Positions 1 through 8,016 of a stretch of 64,000 nucleotides of DNA are shown here, piece after piece. The translations under genes were made by a program, and so were the position numbers. The notes under the pieces are model-generated. The model saw only the letters and a list, made by a program, of their open reading frames with translations. It made no database searches and was not told where the DNA came from. This DNA is from Parvibaculum sp040390855 (GTDB lineage Bacteria > Pseudomonadota > Alphaproteobacteria > Parvibaculales > Parvibaculaceae), in assembly GCA_040390855.1 (NCBI GenBank), contig JAZJXO010000005.1, forward strand, positions 124,001 to 188,000, read 5' to 3'. Every line of letters begins with the position of its first letter. Positions within the stretch are counted from its first letter, which is position 1.

Positions 1-864
1 TTCAAAATCGCCCTCGCGCTGATTGCCATCCTGTAGCACGCGCTGCCAGAAGGCGCGCTCCTCTGCATCACCACGGCGGAAGGCGAGGACCACGGGCAAT
101 GTAATTTTGCCTTCGCGGAAATCATCGCCGACGTTCTTGCCGAGTGTTGCGGCGGTGGCGGAGCGGCCACCGTAGTCGAGCGCGTCATCGACAAGCTGAA
201 AGGCGATTCCGAGATTGCGGCCATAGGATTCGAGCGCTGCGGCCTCATTGGGCGCACGTTCGGCAATGACCGCGCCGACTTCAGCGGCGGCAGCAAAGAG
301 GGCTGCGGTTTTGGCCTGAATGACGCGCATATAGGCGTCTTCGGTTGTGCTCGTGTCCTTGGCGGCGGCAAGCTGCATCACTTCGCCTTCGGCGATGATG
401 GAGGCGGCATTCGCGATAATCTCAAGCGCACGGAGAGATTTGGTTTCGACCATCAGGCGGAAGGCGCGGCCCAGAAGAAAGTCACCGACGAGCACGCTCG
501 CCTGATTGCCCCAGAGCATACGGGCGGTCTTTTTGCCACGGCGCAGGTCGCTCTCGTCCACTACGTCATCGTGCAGAAGCGTTGCTGTGTGCAGAAACTC
601 GACACTGGCCGCAAGCTTGATATGGTCCGCTCCCTTGTAGCCGCAGATGCGCGAGGCGGCGATGGTGAGCATCGGGCGCAGGCGCTTGCCGCCGGAATTG
701 ATCAGGTGGCTAGCAAGCTCGGGGATCATCGGAACTTCCGAACCCATCCGCTCACGGATAAATTCGTTGACGTCATCCATGTCTTTGGCGACGAGCGATT
801 GCAACTGGGCCACTGCGTTATGGCCGCGACCGCGTTCGTCATCAAGGGGGACTACAACACCCAA
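1..864 (-). CDS. ispB: Octaprenyl/polyprenyl diphosphate synthase, 3' end cut by window edge
   Basis: Trans-prenyltransferase that adds isopentenyl diphosphate units to make the long side chain of ubiquinone. The 288 visible residues carry the GGKRLRP substrate-binding motif (about 58-64), the first Asp-rich motif DDVVD (99-103), and the second, DDALD (226-230), followed by FREGKITLP. The reading frame runs off position 1, so roughly the last 50 residues of a usual ~338-residue enzyme are missing. I chose the TTG at 864 as start because it gives the family's typical N-terminus (MGVVVPLDD) and has AGGAG 5-6 nt upstream. An in-frame ATG at 942 would add an atypical Cys/Trp-rich extension. Transcribed divergently from the DUF2007 gene. 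Confidence 0.93.
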   Translation of the reverse strand, partial: MGVVVPLDDERGRGHNAVAQLQSLVAKDMDDVNEFIRERMGSEVPMIPELASHLINSGGKRLRPMLTIAASRICGYKGADHIKLAASVEFLHTATLLHDDVVDESDLRRGKKTARMLWGNQASVLVGDFLLGRAFRLMVETKSLRALEIIANAASIIAEGEVMQLAAAKDTSTTEDAYMRVIQAKTAALFAAAAEVGAVIAERAPNEAAALESYGRNLGIAFQLVDDALDYGGRSATAATLGKNVGDDFREGKITLPVVLAFRRGDAEERAFWQRVLQDGNQREGDFE

Positions 865-1062
865 TTTTCGCTCCTGAAAACATGGTCGGCAATGCCATGA
901 CTTGGGCCATACTTGTGTTGCGGCCCCGATTGAGGCGAGCATAGGAGCAAGGGCCGGAGGCGGCAAGTCTCACGCCGGAAATCGCCGCGACATGGAGTCT
1001 CAGATTTTGCTGCTTTGCGTTGATTTGAAGGGAATGCCACAGGTGCGTAGCAGGTTTGCCAC

Positions 1063-1284
1063 ATGAAAGAATTGATCAGGTCCAATGACATGGTGCTCCT
1101 GTCCTTTCTGGAACATTGCCTCAATGAAGAAGGCATTGAGTGTCTTAAGTTTGATGGTCATATGAGTATTCTGGAGGGCTCCCTTGGTGTGCTGCCAAGG
1201 CGTATGATGGTGAGCGACGACGACCATAAACGCGCTACGGAAGTTCTTGATGAGGTCCGGCGCGATAAGGGAGACGGACTATGA
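1063..1284 (+). CDS. DUF2007 small protein
   Basis: A 73-residue protein of the DUF2007 type (putative signal-transducing protein family). It shows the usual start with a KELIRSND stretch, a central hydrophobic/acidic alternation, a PRRMMVSDDD segment and a helical tail with a conserved-looking HKRATEVLDE. The molecular role of the family is not known. The stop overlaps the start of the downstream methyltransferase (ATGA at 1281-1284), so the two are probably translationally coupled. This pairing suggests, by inference only, a role linked to RNA modification. No signal peptide or membrane segment is visible. Confidence 0.75.
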   Translation: MKELIRSNDMVLLSFLEHCLNEEGIECLKFDGHMSILEGSLGVLPRRMMVSDDDHKRATEVLDEVRRDKGDGL

Positions 1285-2090
1285 GTGAAACATTTGTGCC
1301 GGCAGAAGGTGCGGACGCGATCAATGCGGCGACGCGGTCCGACGACGGTTTTCTCGGCAATCGTTTGCAGATATTGCAGCCGCTGAAAGGCTATCGCGCC
1401 GGGATCGACGCGGTGCTGCTCGCGGCTTCCATCACCGCGCGCAAGGGTGAGCGTGTGCTGGAAGCAGGATCGGGCGTCGGCGTTGCCAGCCTGTGTCTCG
1501 CCGCGCGCGTTGCAGGTCTCGATGTCGTCGGGCTCGAAGTGCAGGAAGAACTTGTCCACCTTGCGCGCGAGAATGCACGACGTAATGCGCTTCAGGGCCG
1601 CGTCACATTTCTTGAAGGCGATATCGGATCGCATGTACGCGATCTTGTCGTGATGGGACTGGAGCCGCAGAGCTTTGATCACGTTTTTGCAAATCCACCT
1701 TACTATGATCCGACGACGGCCTCTGCCTCGCCCGACGAGAGCAAAGCGCAATCGCATCTGACGCTTGGCTCAGATCTCGATGACTGGGTGCGGTTTCTCT
1801 GCACGATGGTGAAACCCAAGGGCACGGTGAGCTTTGTGCATCGCGCCGATGCTTTGGGGGCATTGCTCGTCGCATTGCAGGGTCGTGTCGGCGGGATTGA
1901 AGTTTTCCCGCTGTGGCCTGCCGCCGGAAAACCGGCGTCTCGCATCATCCTGCGCGGCATCAAGGGATCAAACGCACCCTTTACATTGCGTACAGGCCTT
2001 GTGCTGCACGCTCTCAATGGCCATTTCAGTGAACAGGCCGAAGCGGTATTGCGTCACGCGGGGTCTTTGCGTTTTGATCAACCCGCCTGA
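1281..2090 (+). CDS. tRNA1(Val) N6-adenine methyltransferase-like enzyme
   Basis: Class I SAM-dependent methyltransferase of 269 residues. SAM motif I is EAGSGVG (61-67), and the amino-methyltransferase catalytic motif NPPYYD starts at residue 138. NPPY is typical of enzymes that methylate an exocyclic nitrogen of adenine or glutamine. The GFLGNRLQILQPLKGYRAGIDAVLLA-type N-terminal region is characteristic of the TrmN6/YfiC group, which makes m6A37 in tRNA1(Val). The substrate is inferred from family resemblance. It overlaps the DUF2007 gene by 4 nt and is followed 10 nt later by the S49 peptidase gene, so the three are probably one operon. Confidence 0.82.
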   Translation: MSETFVPAEGADAINAATRSDDGFLGNRLQILQPLKGYRAGIDAVLLAASITARKGERVLEAGSGVGVASLCLAARVAGLDVVGLEVQEELVHLARENARRNALQGRVTFLEGDIGSHVRDLVVMGLEPQSFDHVFANPPYYDPTTASASPDESKAQSHLTLGSDLDDWVRFLCTMVKPKGTVSFVHRADALGALLVALQGRVGGIEVFPLWPAAGKPASRIILRGIKGSNAPFTLRTGLVLHALNGHFSEQAEAVLRHAGSLRFDQPA

Positions 2091-2100
2091 AAGAGACTTG

Positions 2101-2991
2101 ATGAGAAATATTATCGCGCGCTTCCTGCCAACTCCGCTCCGTCGTCGCTTTGCACCAGGCTATGAGCGCGCACCTGTTGTGGCGGTGGTGCGGTTGAATG
2201 GCGTGATCGGCGCGGTGTCGCCTTTGCGTGGCGGGATTGATCTTGCCTCGGTTGCAGGCATGCTGGAAGAGGCGTTCAACCTCAAGGGCGTGAAGGCGGT
2301 GGCCCTTGCCATCAATTCGCCGGGTGGTTCGCCGGTGCAATCGGCACTGATCTACAAACGCATCCGGGCGCTGTCGGCGGAAGAGAGTGTGCCGGTCTAT
2401 GCCTTTGCCGAAGATGTGGCGGCATCGGGCGGCTATATGCTGGCCTGCGCGGCGGATGAAATCTATGCCGATGACAGTTCCATTATTGGCTCCATCGGCG
2501 TTGTCTCGGCGGGTTTTGGTTTCACCGGCCTCATCGATAAGCTCGGCATTGAGCGCCGCGTCCATACCTCGGGCGAAAACAAAGCGACGCTTGATCCGTT
2601 CAAGCCAGAGAATCCCGAAGACGTGAAGCGGCTTCTTGAACTTCAGGCGGAAGTGCATGAAGGTTTCAAGACCCTTGTGCGGGCCTCGCGCGGCGAACGA
2701 CTCAAAGTCACCGACGATCTTTTTACTGGTGCCTTCTGGGCGGCGGCGGGCGCGAAGTCGCGCGGGCTGATCGACGGGATCGGCGACCTGCGCGGAGTAA
2801 TGCGGGAAAAATTTGGCGAAAAGGTCAAATTAAGGGTTGTTGGCGCGCGCAGGCCTTTCTGGCGGCGCGGTATCGGGCTCACGGAGGGGCGGGGCGGAGA
2901 GCCGTTCGGCGGAGATTTTGGTATTAATTTGGCCCAAGGCTTGCTGAGTATCCTTGAAAATCGTTCCCTTTGGTCCCGTTTTGGCCTTTAA
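2101..2991 (+). CDS. S49 family serine peptidase (SppA/SohB type)
   Basis: A 296-residue member of peptidase family S49, related to SppA and SohB, which degrade cleaved signal peptides and membrane-associated fragments. The catalytic Ser is Ser109 in DVAASGGYM and the general base is Lys161 in SGENKA. The 52-residue spacing matches short single-domain SppA enzymes. The oxyanion/binding segment INSPGGSP lies at 71-78. No clear N-terminal transmembrane helix is visible, only a basic N-terminus (PLRRRF), so membrane attachment is uncertain. I used the ATG at 2101; an open frame continues upstream inside the methyltransferase gene but gives no family-like sequence. Confidence 0.88.
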   Translation: MRNIIARFLPTPLRRRFAPGYERAPVVAVVRLNGVIGAVSPLRGGIDLASVAGMLEEAFNLKGVKAVALAINSPGGSPVQSALIYKRIRALSAEESVPVYAFAEDVAASGGYMLACAADEIYADDSSIIGSIGVVSAGFGFTGLIDKLGIERRVHTSGENKATLDPFKPENPEDVKRLLELQAEVHEGFKTLVRASRGERLKVTDDLFTGAFWAAAGAKSRGLIDGIGDLRGVMREKFGEKVKLRVVGARRPFWRRGIGLTEGRGGEPFGGDFGINLAQGLLSILENRSLWSRFGL

Positions 2992-3057
2992 TGACATGAT
3001 GTCAGGTATGAGGCGGGTTTGTTCGATAGTGAGACCCGTCACTTGTGAGGTGGAAAC

Positions 3058-3252
3058 ATGACGAAGATCGTTTTCGCAGCTGTTTTATTTGTGGCCTGCT
3101 ACTCGGCCTATAAAGCTCTTGCGCGCGCCGCTGAACGACAGCGCGAAAGCATGGCCTATGCGCGCAACCGTCAGGGCCGCGTGGAGCCGCGCGATCTCGG
3201 CACATTGCGCGAGACCGACGAAGGTTTCTACGTGCCGGAAACGCGCCGCTGA
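3058..3252 (+). CDS. Small single-pass membrane protein, unknown function
   Basis: A 64-residue protein that I do not recognise as a named family. It has one hydrophobic segment at residues 4-22, then a basic amphipathic helix (KALARAAERQRESM) and a C-terminal part ending EGFYVPETRR. The predicted topology is a short N-terminus, one membrane span and a soluble tail. A strong GAGGTGGAAAC ribosome-binding region precedes the ATG. It lies between the S49 peptidase and the convergent HerA-like gene and could be cotranscribed with the peptidase, 66 nt upstream. The codon usage and good ribosome site support a real gene. Confidence 0.65.
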   Translation: MTKIVFAAVLFVACYSAYKALARAAERQRESMAYARNRQGRVEPRDLGTLRETDEGFYVPETRR

Positions 3253-3255
3253 GGT

Positions 3256-4740
3256 TTAGCGCTTCGCAATAGAACCGAGGATCGAGCGGAAAATCGCCCG
3301 CCCTACCTGTGTGCCGATGGAACGGGCCGCAGACGATGCAAGGTTCGTTATCACACGCTCCGTTGAGGAAGCGCCCTGACGTTTCGTCGGGGCTTTTTCT
3401 TGTCTTGTTTGTTCTTTAGCTTCGGCTTTCGCGTCCGCCGCATCACGCGCGTCGGATTGCTCCTTGTCCTGACGTTTGTTTAATAGCTCGTAAGCTGATT
3501 CCCTGTCGAGCGCTTTGTCATAGCGTCCGCGCACCGGACTTGCGGCCATGATCGCCTTGCGCTCGTCGGGCGTGGCGGGTCCCACGCGACCTGACGGCGG
3601 TGCGATGAGCGTGCGCTCGACCATCGACGGAGCGCCCTTGGGGCCGAGCGTCGAGACAAGGGCTTCACCGACGCCGAGTTGCTGGATCGCGTCTTCCGTA
3701 TTGAAGGCCGGATTTTGCCGGAAGGTTTCAGCAGCAGCGCGCACGGCTTTCTGATCGCGCGGGGTGAAGGCGCGCAATGCGTGCTGCACACGGTTGCCGA
3801 GCTGCGCGAGCACCGTGTCGGGAATATCAAGTGGGTTCTGTGTGACGAAATAAACACCGACGCCTTTGGAGCGGATCAGGCGCACCACGCGTTCCACGCT
3901 TTCAATCAAAGCCTTTGGCGCCTCATTGAAGAGGAGATGCGCCTCGTCAAAGAAGAAAACGAGCTTCGGTTTATCTAGGTCGCCGACTTCGGGCAGTTCT
4001 TCAAAGAGTTCGGACAGCAGCCACAAAAAGAACGTCGCATAGAGACGCGGATTATCCATCAGCTTGTCGGCTGCAAGGATATTGACGATGCCGCGTCCGT
4101 CGCGGTCTGTGCGCATGAGATCGGCGATTTCCAATGCGGGCTCGCCGAAGAAAGACGCGGCGCTCTGGTTTTCGAGAACGAGAAGCTGGCGCTGGATGGC
4201 ACCGACTGATTGCGCCGACACATTGCCATATTGGGCGTTCAGTTCTTTGGCATGTTCGGAGACGAAGGCGAGCATGGCGCGCAGATCTTTGAGGTCGAGC
4301 AGCAGCAGACCCTGTTCGTCAGCAACGCGGAAGGCAATGTTGAGGACGCCTTCCTGCGTGTCGTTGAGATCAAGCAGCCGCGCGATGAGCAAAGGCCCCA
4401 TTTCGGAAATGGTTGTCCGCACCGGATGACCCTTCTGGCCGAACACGTCCCAGAAGACGGTGGGGAATCGGTCGGACACATAGTCCACGCCTATGTCGGC
4501 TGCCCGCTTCACAAACGGCGGGGCGGCGTCACCGGCCTGTGAGATGCCCGAGAGGTCGCCCTTGATGTCGGCGGCAAAGACGGGGACACCGGCGTTAGAG
4601 AACCCCTCGGCCATGACCTGAAGCGTGACCGTCTTGCCGGTGCCTGTGGCCCCCGTGACAAGCCCGTGGCGGTTGGCGAGTTTCAGCAACAGCGTCTCGG
4701 GCTTTGTACTCTTCCCGATCAGGATTTCGCCGTCTGCCAT
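3256..4740 (-). CDS. HerA-like (DUF853/YjgR) P-loop ATPase
   Basis: About 494 residues of the HerA-FtsK-type ATPase group annotated as DUF853 or YjgR. Walker A is GATGTGKT (about residues 30-37) and Walker B is KLVFFFDEAH (Asp265-Glu266). After the ATPase core comes an alanine/lysine/glutamate-rich linker and a short conserved tail ending RSILGSIAKR. HerA proper is a DNA translocase acting with NurA in archaea; no nurA lies nearby, and the role of the bacterial DUF853 branch is unclear. I chose the ATG at 4740 because TGAGG sits 7-8 nt before it. An in-frame ATG at 4752 is the alternative. It converges with the small membrane protein gene only 3 nt away. Confidence 0.88.
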   Translation of the reverse strand: MADGEILIGKSTKPETLLLKLANRHGLVTGATGTGKTVTLQVMAEGFSNAGVPVFAADIKGDLSGISQAGDAAPPFVKRAADIGVDYVSDRFPTVFWDVFGQKGHPVRTTISEMGPLLIARLLDLNDTQEGVLNIAFRVADEQGLLLLDLKDLRAMLAFVSEHAKELNAQYGNVSAQSVGAIQRQLLVLENQSAASFFGEPALEIADLMRTDRDGRGIVNILAADKLMDNPRLYATFFLWLLSELFEELPEVGDLDKPKLVFFFDEAHLLFNEAPKALIESVERVVRLIRSKGVGVYFVTQNPLDIPDTVLAQLGNRVQHALRAFTPRDQKAVRAAAETFRQNPAFNTEDAIQQLGVGEALVSTLGPKGAPSMVERTLIAPPSGRVGPATPDERKAIMAASPVRGRYDKALDRESAYELLNKRQDKEQSDARDAADAKAEAKEQTRQEKAPTKRQGASSTERVITNLASSAARSIGTQVGRAIFRSILGSIAKR

Positions 4741-4846
4741 GTGGAACCTCATTTGCTCATTTAAAGAGTCGCCGGACCCCTTATCCGCCGACTATAAAGG
4801 GGCAAATCCCAAGCGGCCATAAGGGCTCACTTGCCCGACCCAAACC

Positions 4847-4875
4847 TTGACCCTGAGCGGCCCCTCCCGCTAGGT
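4847..4875 (+). promoter_or_regulatory. Possible sigma70 promoter for glyQS
   Basis: TTGACC at 4847-4852, then a 17-nt spacer, then CTAGGT at 4870-4875. The -35 is good and the -10 is a weak match. It is the best candidate in the divergent gap between the HerA-like gene and glyQ. No riboswitch-like structure was recognised in the remaining leader. Confidence 0.3.
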
Positions 4876-4953
4876 TGCGCCCGCCCCGTAAAGCTCATCC
4901 TGTCCTGATTCCGGACGGGGCGTGATGACATTAAGTTGAAAGTCCCGGTTTCC

Positions 4954-5856
4954 ATGACCTCGGTTCCCATGACGGCCAAGCGCGATCTGTCGTTTCAGTC
5001 ACTGATCCTCAAGCTCCAGATGTTCTGGGCAAGGCAGGGCTGCGTCATTCTCCAGCCATATGATATGTCGATGGGCGCAGGCACGTTTCACCCCGCGACC
5101 ACGCTGCGCTCATTGGGCCTCAAGCCATGGAAGGCCGCTTACGTGCAGCCCTCGCGCCGCCCGACCGACGGGCGCTATGGCGCTAACCCGAACCGCTTTC
5201 AGCACTACTACCAGTTTCAGGTGATTCTGAAGCCGAGCCCCGACAATCTACAGGAGCTGTACCTGCAAAGCCTCTACGACCTCGGCATCGACCCTAAAAA
5301 CCACGACATCCGCTTTGTCGAGGACGATTGGGAAAGCCCGACGCTGGGCGCATGGGGTCTCGGCTGGGAAGTCTGGTGCGACGGGATGGAAGTCTCGCAA
5401 TTCACCTACTTCCAGCAGGTCGGCGGACAGGAACTCAACATGATCTCCGGCGAGCTGACCTACGGGCTTGAGCGCCTCGCCATGTATATTCAGGGCGTCG
5501 ATAACGGCTATGACCTCGACTTCAACGGTGCGACAGGCGCGGACCGCGTGACCTATGGTGATGTGTTCCTGCAAGCCGAGCAGGAGTTTTCCGCACATAA
5601 TTTCGAGCACGCGAATACCGAAATGCTATTTCGTCATTTCGAGGATGCGGAAAAAGAATGTGCGGCACTGCTTGCGCAGAGCTTGCCGCTGCCTGCTTAC
5701 GATCAATGCATCAAAGCGAGCCATAACTTCAACCTGCTCGATGCGCGCGGCGTGATCTCGGTGACCGAGCGTCAGGCCTATATCGGTCGTGTACGTGCGC
5801 TGGCCAAAGACTGCGCTGAGGCTTGGGCGATTACGCAGAAGGGGAGCGCCGCATGA
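4954..5856 (+). CDS. glyQ: Glycyl-tRNA synthetase alpha subunit
   Basis: Alpha (catalytic) subunit of the bacterial alpha2beta2 glycyl-tRNA synthetase, which activates glycine with ATP and charges tRNA-Gly. The sequence has the family's highly conserved core: QPYDMSMGAGTFHPAT, YVQPSRRPTDGRYG, the FQVILKPSP segment and ESPTLGAWGLGWEVW. Length is about 300 residues, normal for GlyQ. In-frame TTG (4936), ATG (4954) and ATG (4969) are all possible starts and none has a strong ribosome site; I chose 4954. The stop codon overlaps the glyS start (ATGA, 5853-5856), so the two subunits are translationally coupled. Confidence 0.95.
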   Translation: MTSVPMTAKRDLSFQSLILKLQMFWARQGCVILQPYDMSMGAGTFHPATTLRSLGLKPWKAAYVQPSRRPTDGRYGANPNRFQHYYQFQVILKPSPDNLQELYLQSLYDLGIDPKNHDIRFVEDDWESPTLGAWGLGWEVWCDGMEVSQFTYFQQVGGQELNMISGELTYGLERLAMYIQGVDNGYDLDFNGATGADRVTYGDVFLQAEQEFSAHNFEHANTEMLFRHFEDAEKECAALLAQSLPLPAYDQCIKASHNFNLLDARGVISVTERQAYIGRVRALAKDCAEAWAITQKGSAA

Positions 5857-7943
5857 GCGAGCTTCTCCTCGAATTGTTCTCGGAAGAAATCCCGGCGCGT
5901 ATGCAGAAGCGCGCGTCCGAGGATTTGGCGCGCCTTGTGACTGACGCATTGAAGGCGGCTGGCGTTGAAACAACGAACGCGCGTGGCTTTGCAACGCCGC
6001 GCCGCTTGACGCTCGTCATCGACGGACTGCCGGACAAAACACCGGAAGTCAAAGAAGAACGCAAAGGCCCCAAAGTCGGCGCGCCGCAGCAGGCGATTGA
6101 CGGCTTTCTTCGCGCGGCCGGTCTCACGTCGATTGATCAGGCGACAGTGCAGGACGACAAGAAGGGTGCCTTCTATATCGCCGTCACTGAACGCGCTGGC
6201 CGCGCGACGGCTGATCTCATCGCCGAGATTGTGCCGGACGTGATCCGCAACTTCCCATGGCCGAAGTCGATGCGCTGGGGCACGGGCACATTGCGCTGGG
6301 TGCGTCCGCTTCATTCAATTCTGTGCCTGCTCGGCGGCAAGATCGTGCCGATTGAATTTGAAGGCTTGAGCGCCGATGATATGACCTATGGTCATCGCTT
6401 CATGGCACCCGATGGTTTTTCGGTTTCGTCATTTGCGGATTATCAGGTGAAGCTTGAAAAGGCTTTTGTCATTCTTGATCCGCTGAAACGCGCAGACGTG
6501 ATCAGGTCGGGCGCGTTGAAACTTGCGGGCGACGCGGGCCTCAAACTCTATGACGACGAAGCACTGCTGCATGAAGTGGCGGGGCTTGTCGAATGGCCTG
6601 TGCCGCTGATCGGCAAGATCGACGATGACTTTATGACCGTACCGCAGGAAGTGCTGACGAGCACAATGCGGGCAAACCAGAAATATTTTGCGCTGACGGA
6701 TGCCAACGGCAAGCTCGCGCCGCGCTTCATCGTGGTGGCAAATCTCGTGGCGGCAGACGGCGGCAAGGCGATTGTGAACGGCAACGAACGCGTGCTGCGC
6801 GCGCGCTTCTCCGATGCACGCTTCTTGTGGGATCAGGACAGGAAGCACACGTTGACGAGCTGTTTGCCGAAGCTGACGGAAGTTGTCTTCCACGCGAAGC
6901 TCGGCACTGTACACGACAAGGCGATGCGTATCGGCAAACTCGCGCGTGAATTGGCGCAGGTGTTGGGTGTTGATGCCGACAAGGCGCAGATCGCGGGTGA
7001 ATTGGCGAAAGCCGATTTGACTTCGGGCATGGTTGGCGAATTTCCCGAATTGCAGGGCCTGATGGGGGCCTATTACGCGCGGAATGACGGGCTTGGCGAT
7101 GATGTGGCCGACGCGATTGCGGAACACTATTCCCCTGTAGGTCCGACGGATGAAGTGCCTTGCAGTCCGTTGGGTAAAGTCGTGGCGTTGTCAGACAAGT
7201 TGGATACGCTTATCGGATTCTTTGGCGTGCAAGAATTGCCAACCGGATCTAAGGATCCGTTTGCGCTTCGACGAGCAGCGCTCGGCGTAATTCGAATTGT
7301 ATTGGAAGGCAATGTTCGGTTGCATTTGCGGAATGTAATAATTTCACACGCGCTGAGTTATAAGAATAGGCTTGCTACAGGCGGTCCGATTGGTTCCCCA
7401 TTGGAGGGAATTAACGGGCCGCGAACAGCAGAATGGCTGATGCCGTTCTTTGTTGATCGCTTGAAAAATTATCTTCGCGATTTTGGTGCGCGCCATGATT
7501 TGGTTGACGCAGTTTTTGCCCTTGAAGCCCAAGACGATCTTGTGCTTGTTGTTAAACGCGTTGAGGCGCTGTCCGCTTTCCTCGCGACAGAAGATGGGGC
7601 TAACTTACTCGCGGGCTACAAGCGTGCGGTGAACATTCTCAAGATTGAAGAGAAGAAAGACGTCAAGCCTTTTAACGGTGTGCCGGATCGCGGCGCGCTG
7701 CCGGAAGAACAGGCCTTGTTTGATGCTATTGAAGTGGCGTCGAAAGAGGCCAAGGCGGCGGTAGCAGCCGAGGATTTCGCTGCGGCAATGGGCGCTCTTG
7801 CGCAACTACGCGCACCGGTAGATGCCTTCTTCGACAAAGTGAAGGTCAATGATGAAGGCTTCCGAGAGAACCGCCTGAAGTTGCTCGCGCAGATACGCGC
7901 GGCGCTTCATACGGTGGCGGATTTTTCGAAGGTTGAGGGATAG
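5853..7943 (+). CDS. glyS: Glycyl-tRNA synthetase beta subunit
   Basis: Beta subunit of alpha2beta2 glycyl-tRNA synthetase, needed for tRNA recognition; 696 residues, the usual size. It begins with the conserved SELLLELFSEEIPARMQ. Later come FPWPKSMRWG, the VLTSTMRANQKYFAL segment and KDPFALRRAALGVIRI, with a C-terminal DALR-type anticodon-binding region ending near residue 690. The start ATG at 5853 has AGGGGAG upstream and overlaps the glyQ stop. Between about 7200 and 7560 the codon choice shifts to A/T-ending and rare codons (ATA, AGG, CGA, GGA) compared with the flanks, although the frame and protein stay intact. Confidence 0.95.
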   Translation: MSELLLELFSEEIPARMQKRASEDLARLVTDALKAAGVETTNARGFATPRRLTLVIDGLPDKTPEVKEERKGPKVGAPQQAIDGFLRAAGLTSIDQATVQDDKKGAFYIAVTERAGRATADLIAEIVPDVIRNFPWPKSMRWGTGTLRWVRPLHSILCLLGGKIVPIEFEGLSADDMTYGHRFMAPDGFSVSSFADYQVKLEKAFVILDPLKRADVIRSGALKLAGDAGLKLYDDEALLHEVAGLVEWPVPLIGKIDDDFMTVPQEVLTSTMRANQKYFALTDANGKLAPRFIVVANLVAADGGKAIVNGNERVLRARFSDARFLWDQDRKHTLTSCLPKLTEVVFHAKLGTVHDKAMRIGKLARELAQVLGVDADKAQIAGELAKADLTSGMVGEFPELQGLMGAYYARNDGLGDDVADAIAEHYSPVGPTDEVPCSPLGKVVALSDKLDTLIGFFGVQELPTGSKDPFALRRAALGVIRIVLEGNVRLHLRNVIISHALSYKNRLATGGPIGSPLEGINGPRTAEWLMPFFVDRLKNYLRDFGARHDLVDAVFALEAQDDLVLVVKRVEALSAFLATEDGANLLAGYKRAVNILKIEEKKDVKPFNGVPDRGALPEEQALFDAIEVASKEAKAAVAAEDFAAAMGALAQLRAPVDAFFDKVKVNDEGFRENRLKLLAQIRAALHTVADFSKVEG

Positions 7944-7951
7944 ACCCTCAC

Positions 7952-7980
7952 CCAATTCTCTCCCGGAGCGAGAGGATTGG
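7952..7980. repeat. Palindromic intergenic element between glyS and ppdK
   Basis: Arms CCAATTCTCTC (7952-7962) and GAGAGGATTGG (7970-7980) pair over 11 bp with one G-T pair around the 7-nt loop CCGGAGC. The preceding ACCCTCAC is typical of the ACCCTCACCC...CTCTCCC palindromes scattered between genes in many proteobacteria. There is no T-run, so it is more likely a dispersed palindrome or mRNA-stability hairpin than a terminator. Confidence 0.5.
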
Positions 7981-8016
7981 ATAAGTTTAGTATGCGGCCG
8001 AACTAGAGGCGAGAAC

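Noticed and set aside
4753..4953. Glycine riboswitch before glyQS
   Set aside because: None of the conserved glycine-aptamer strings is present.
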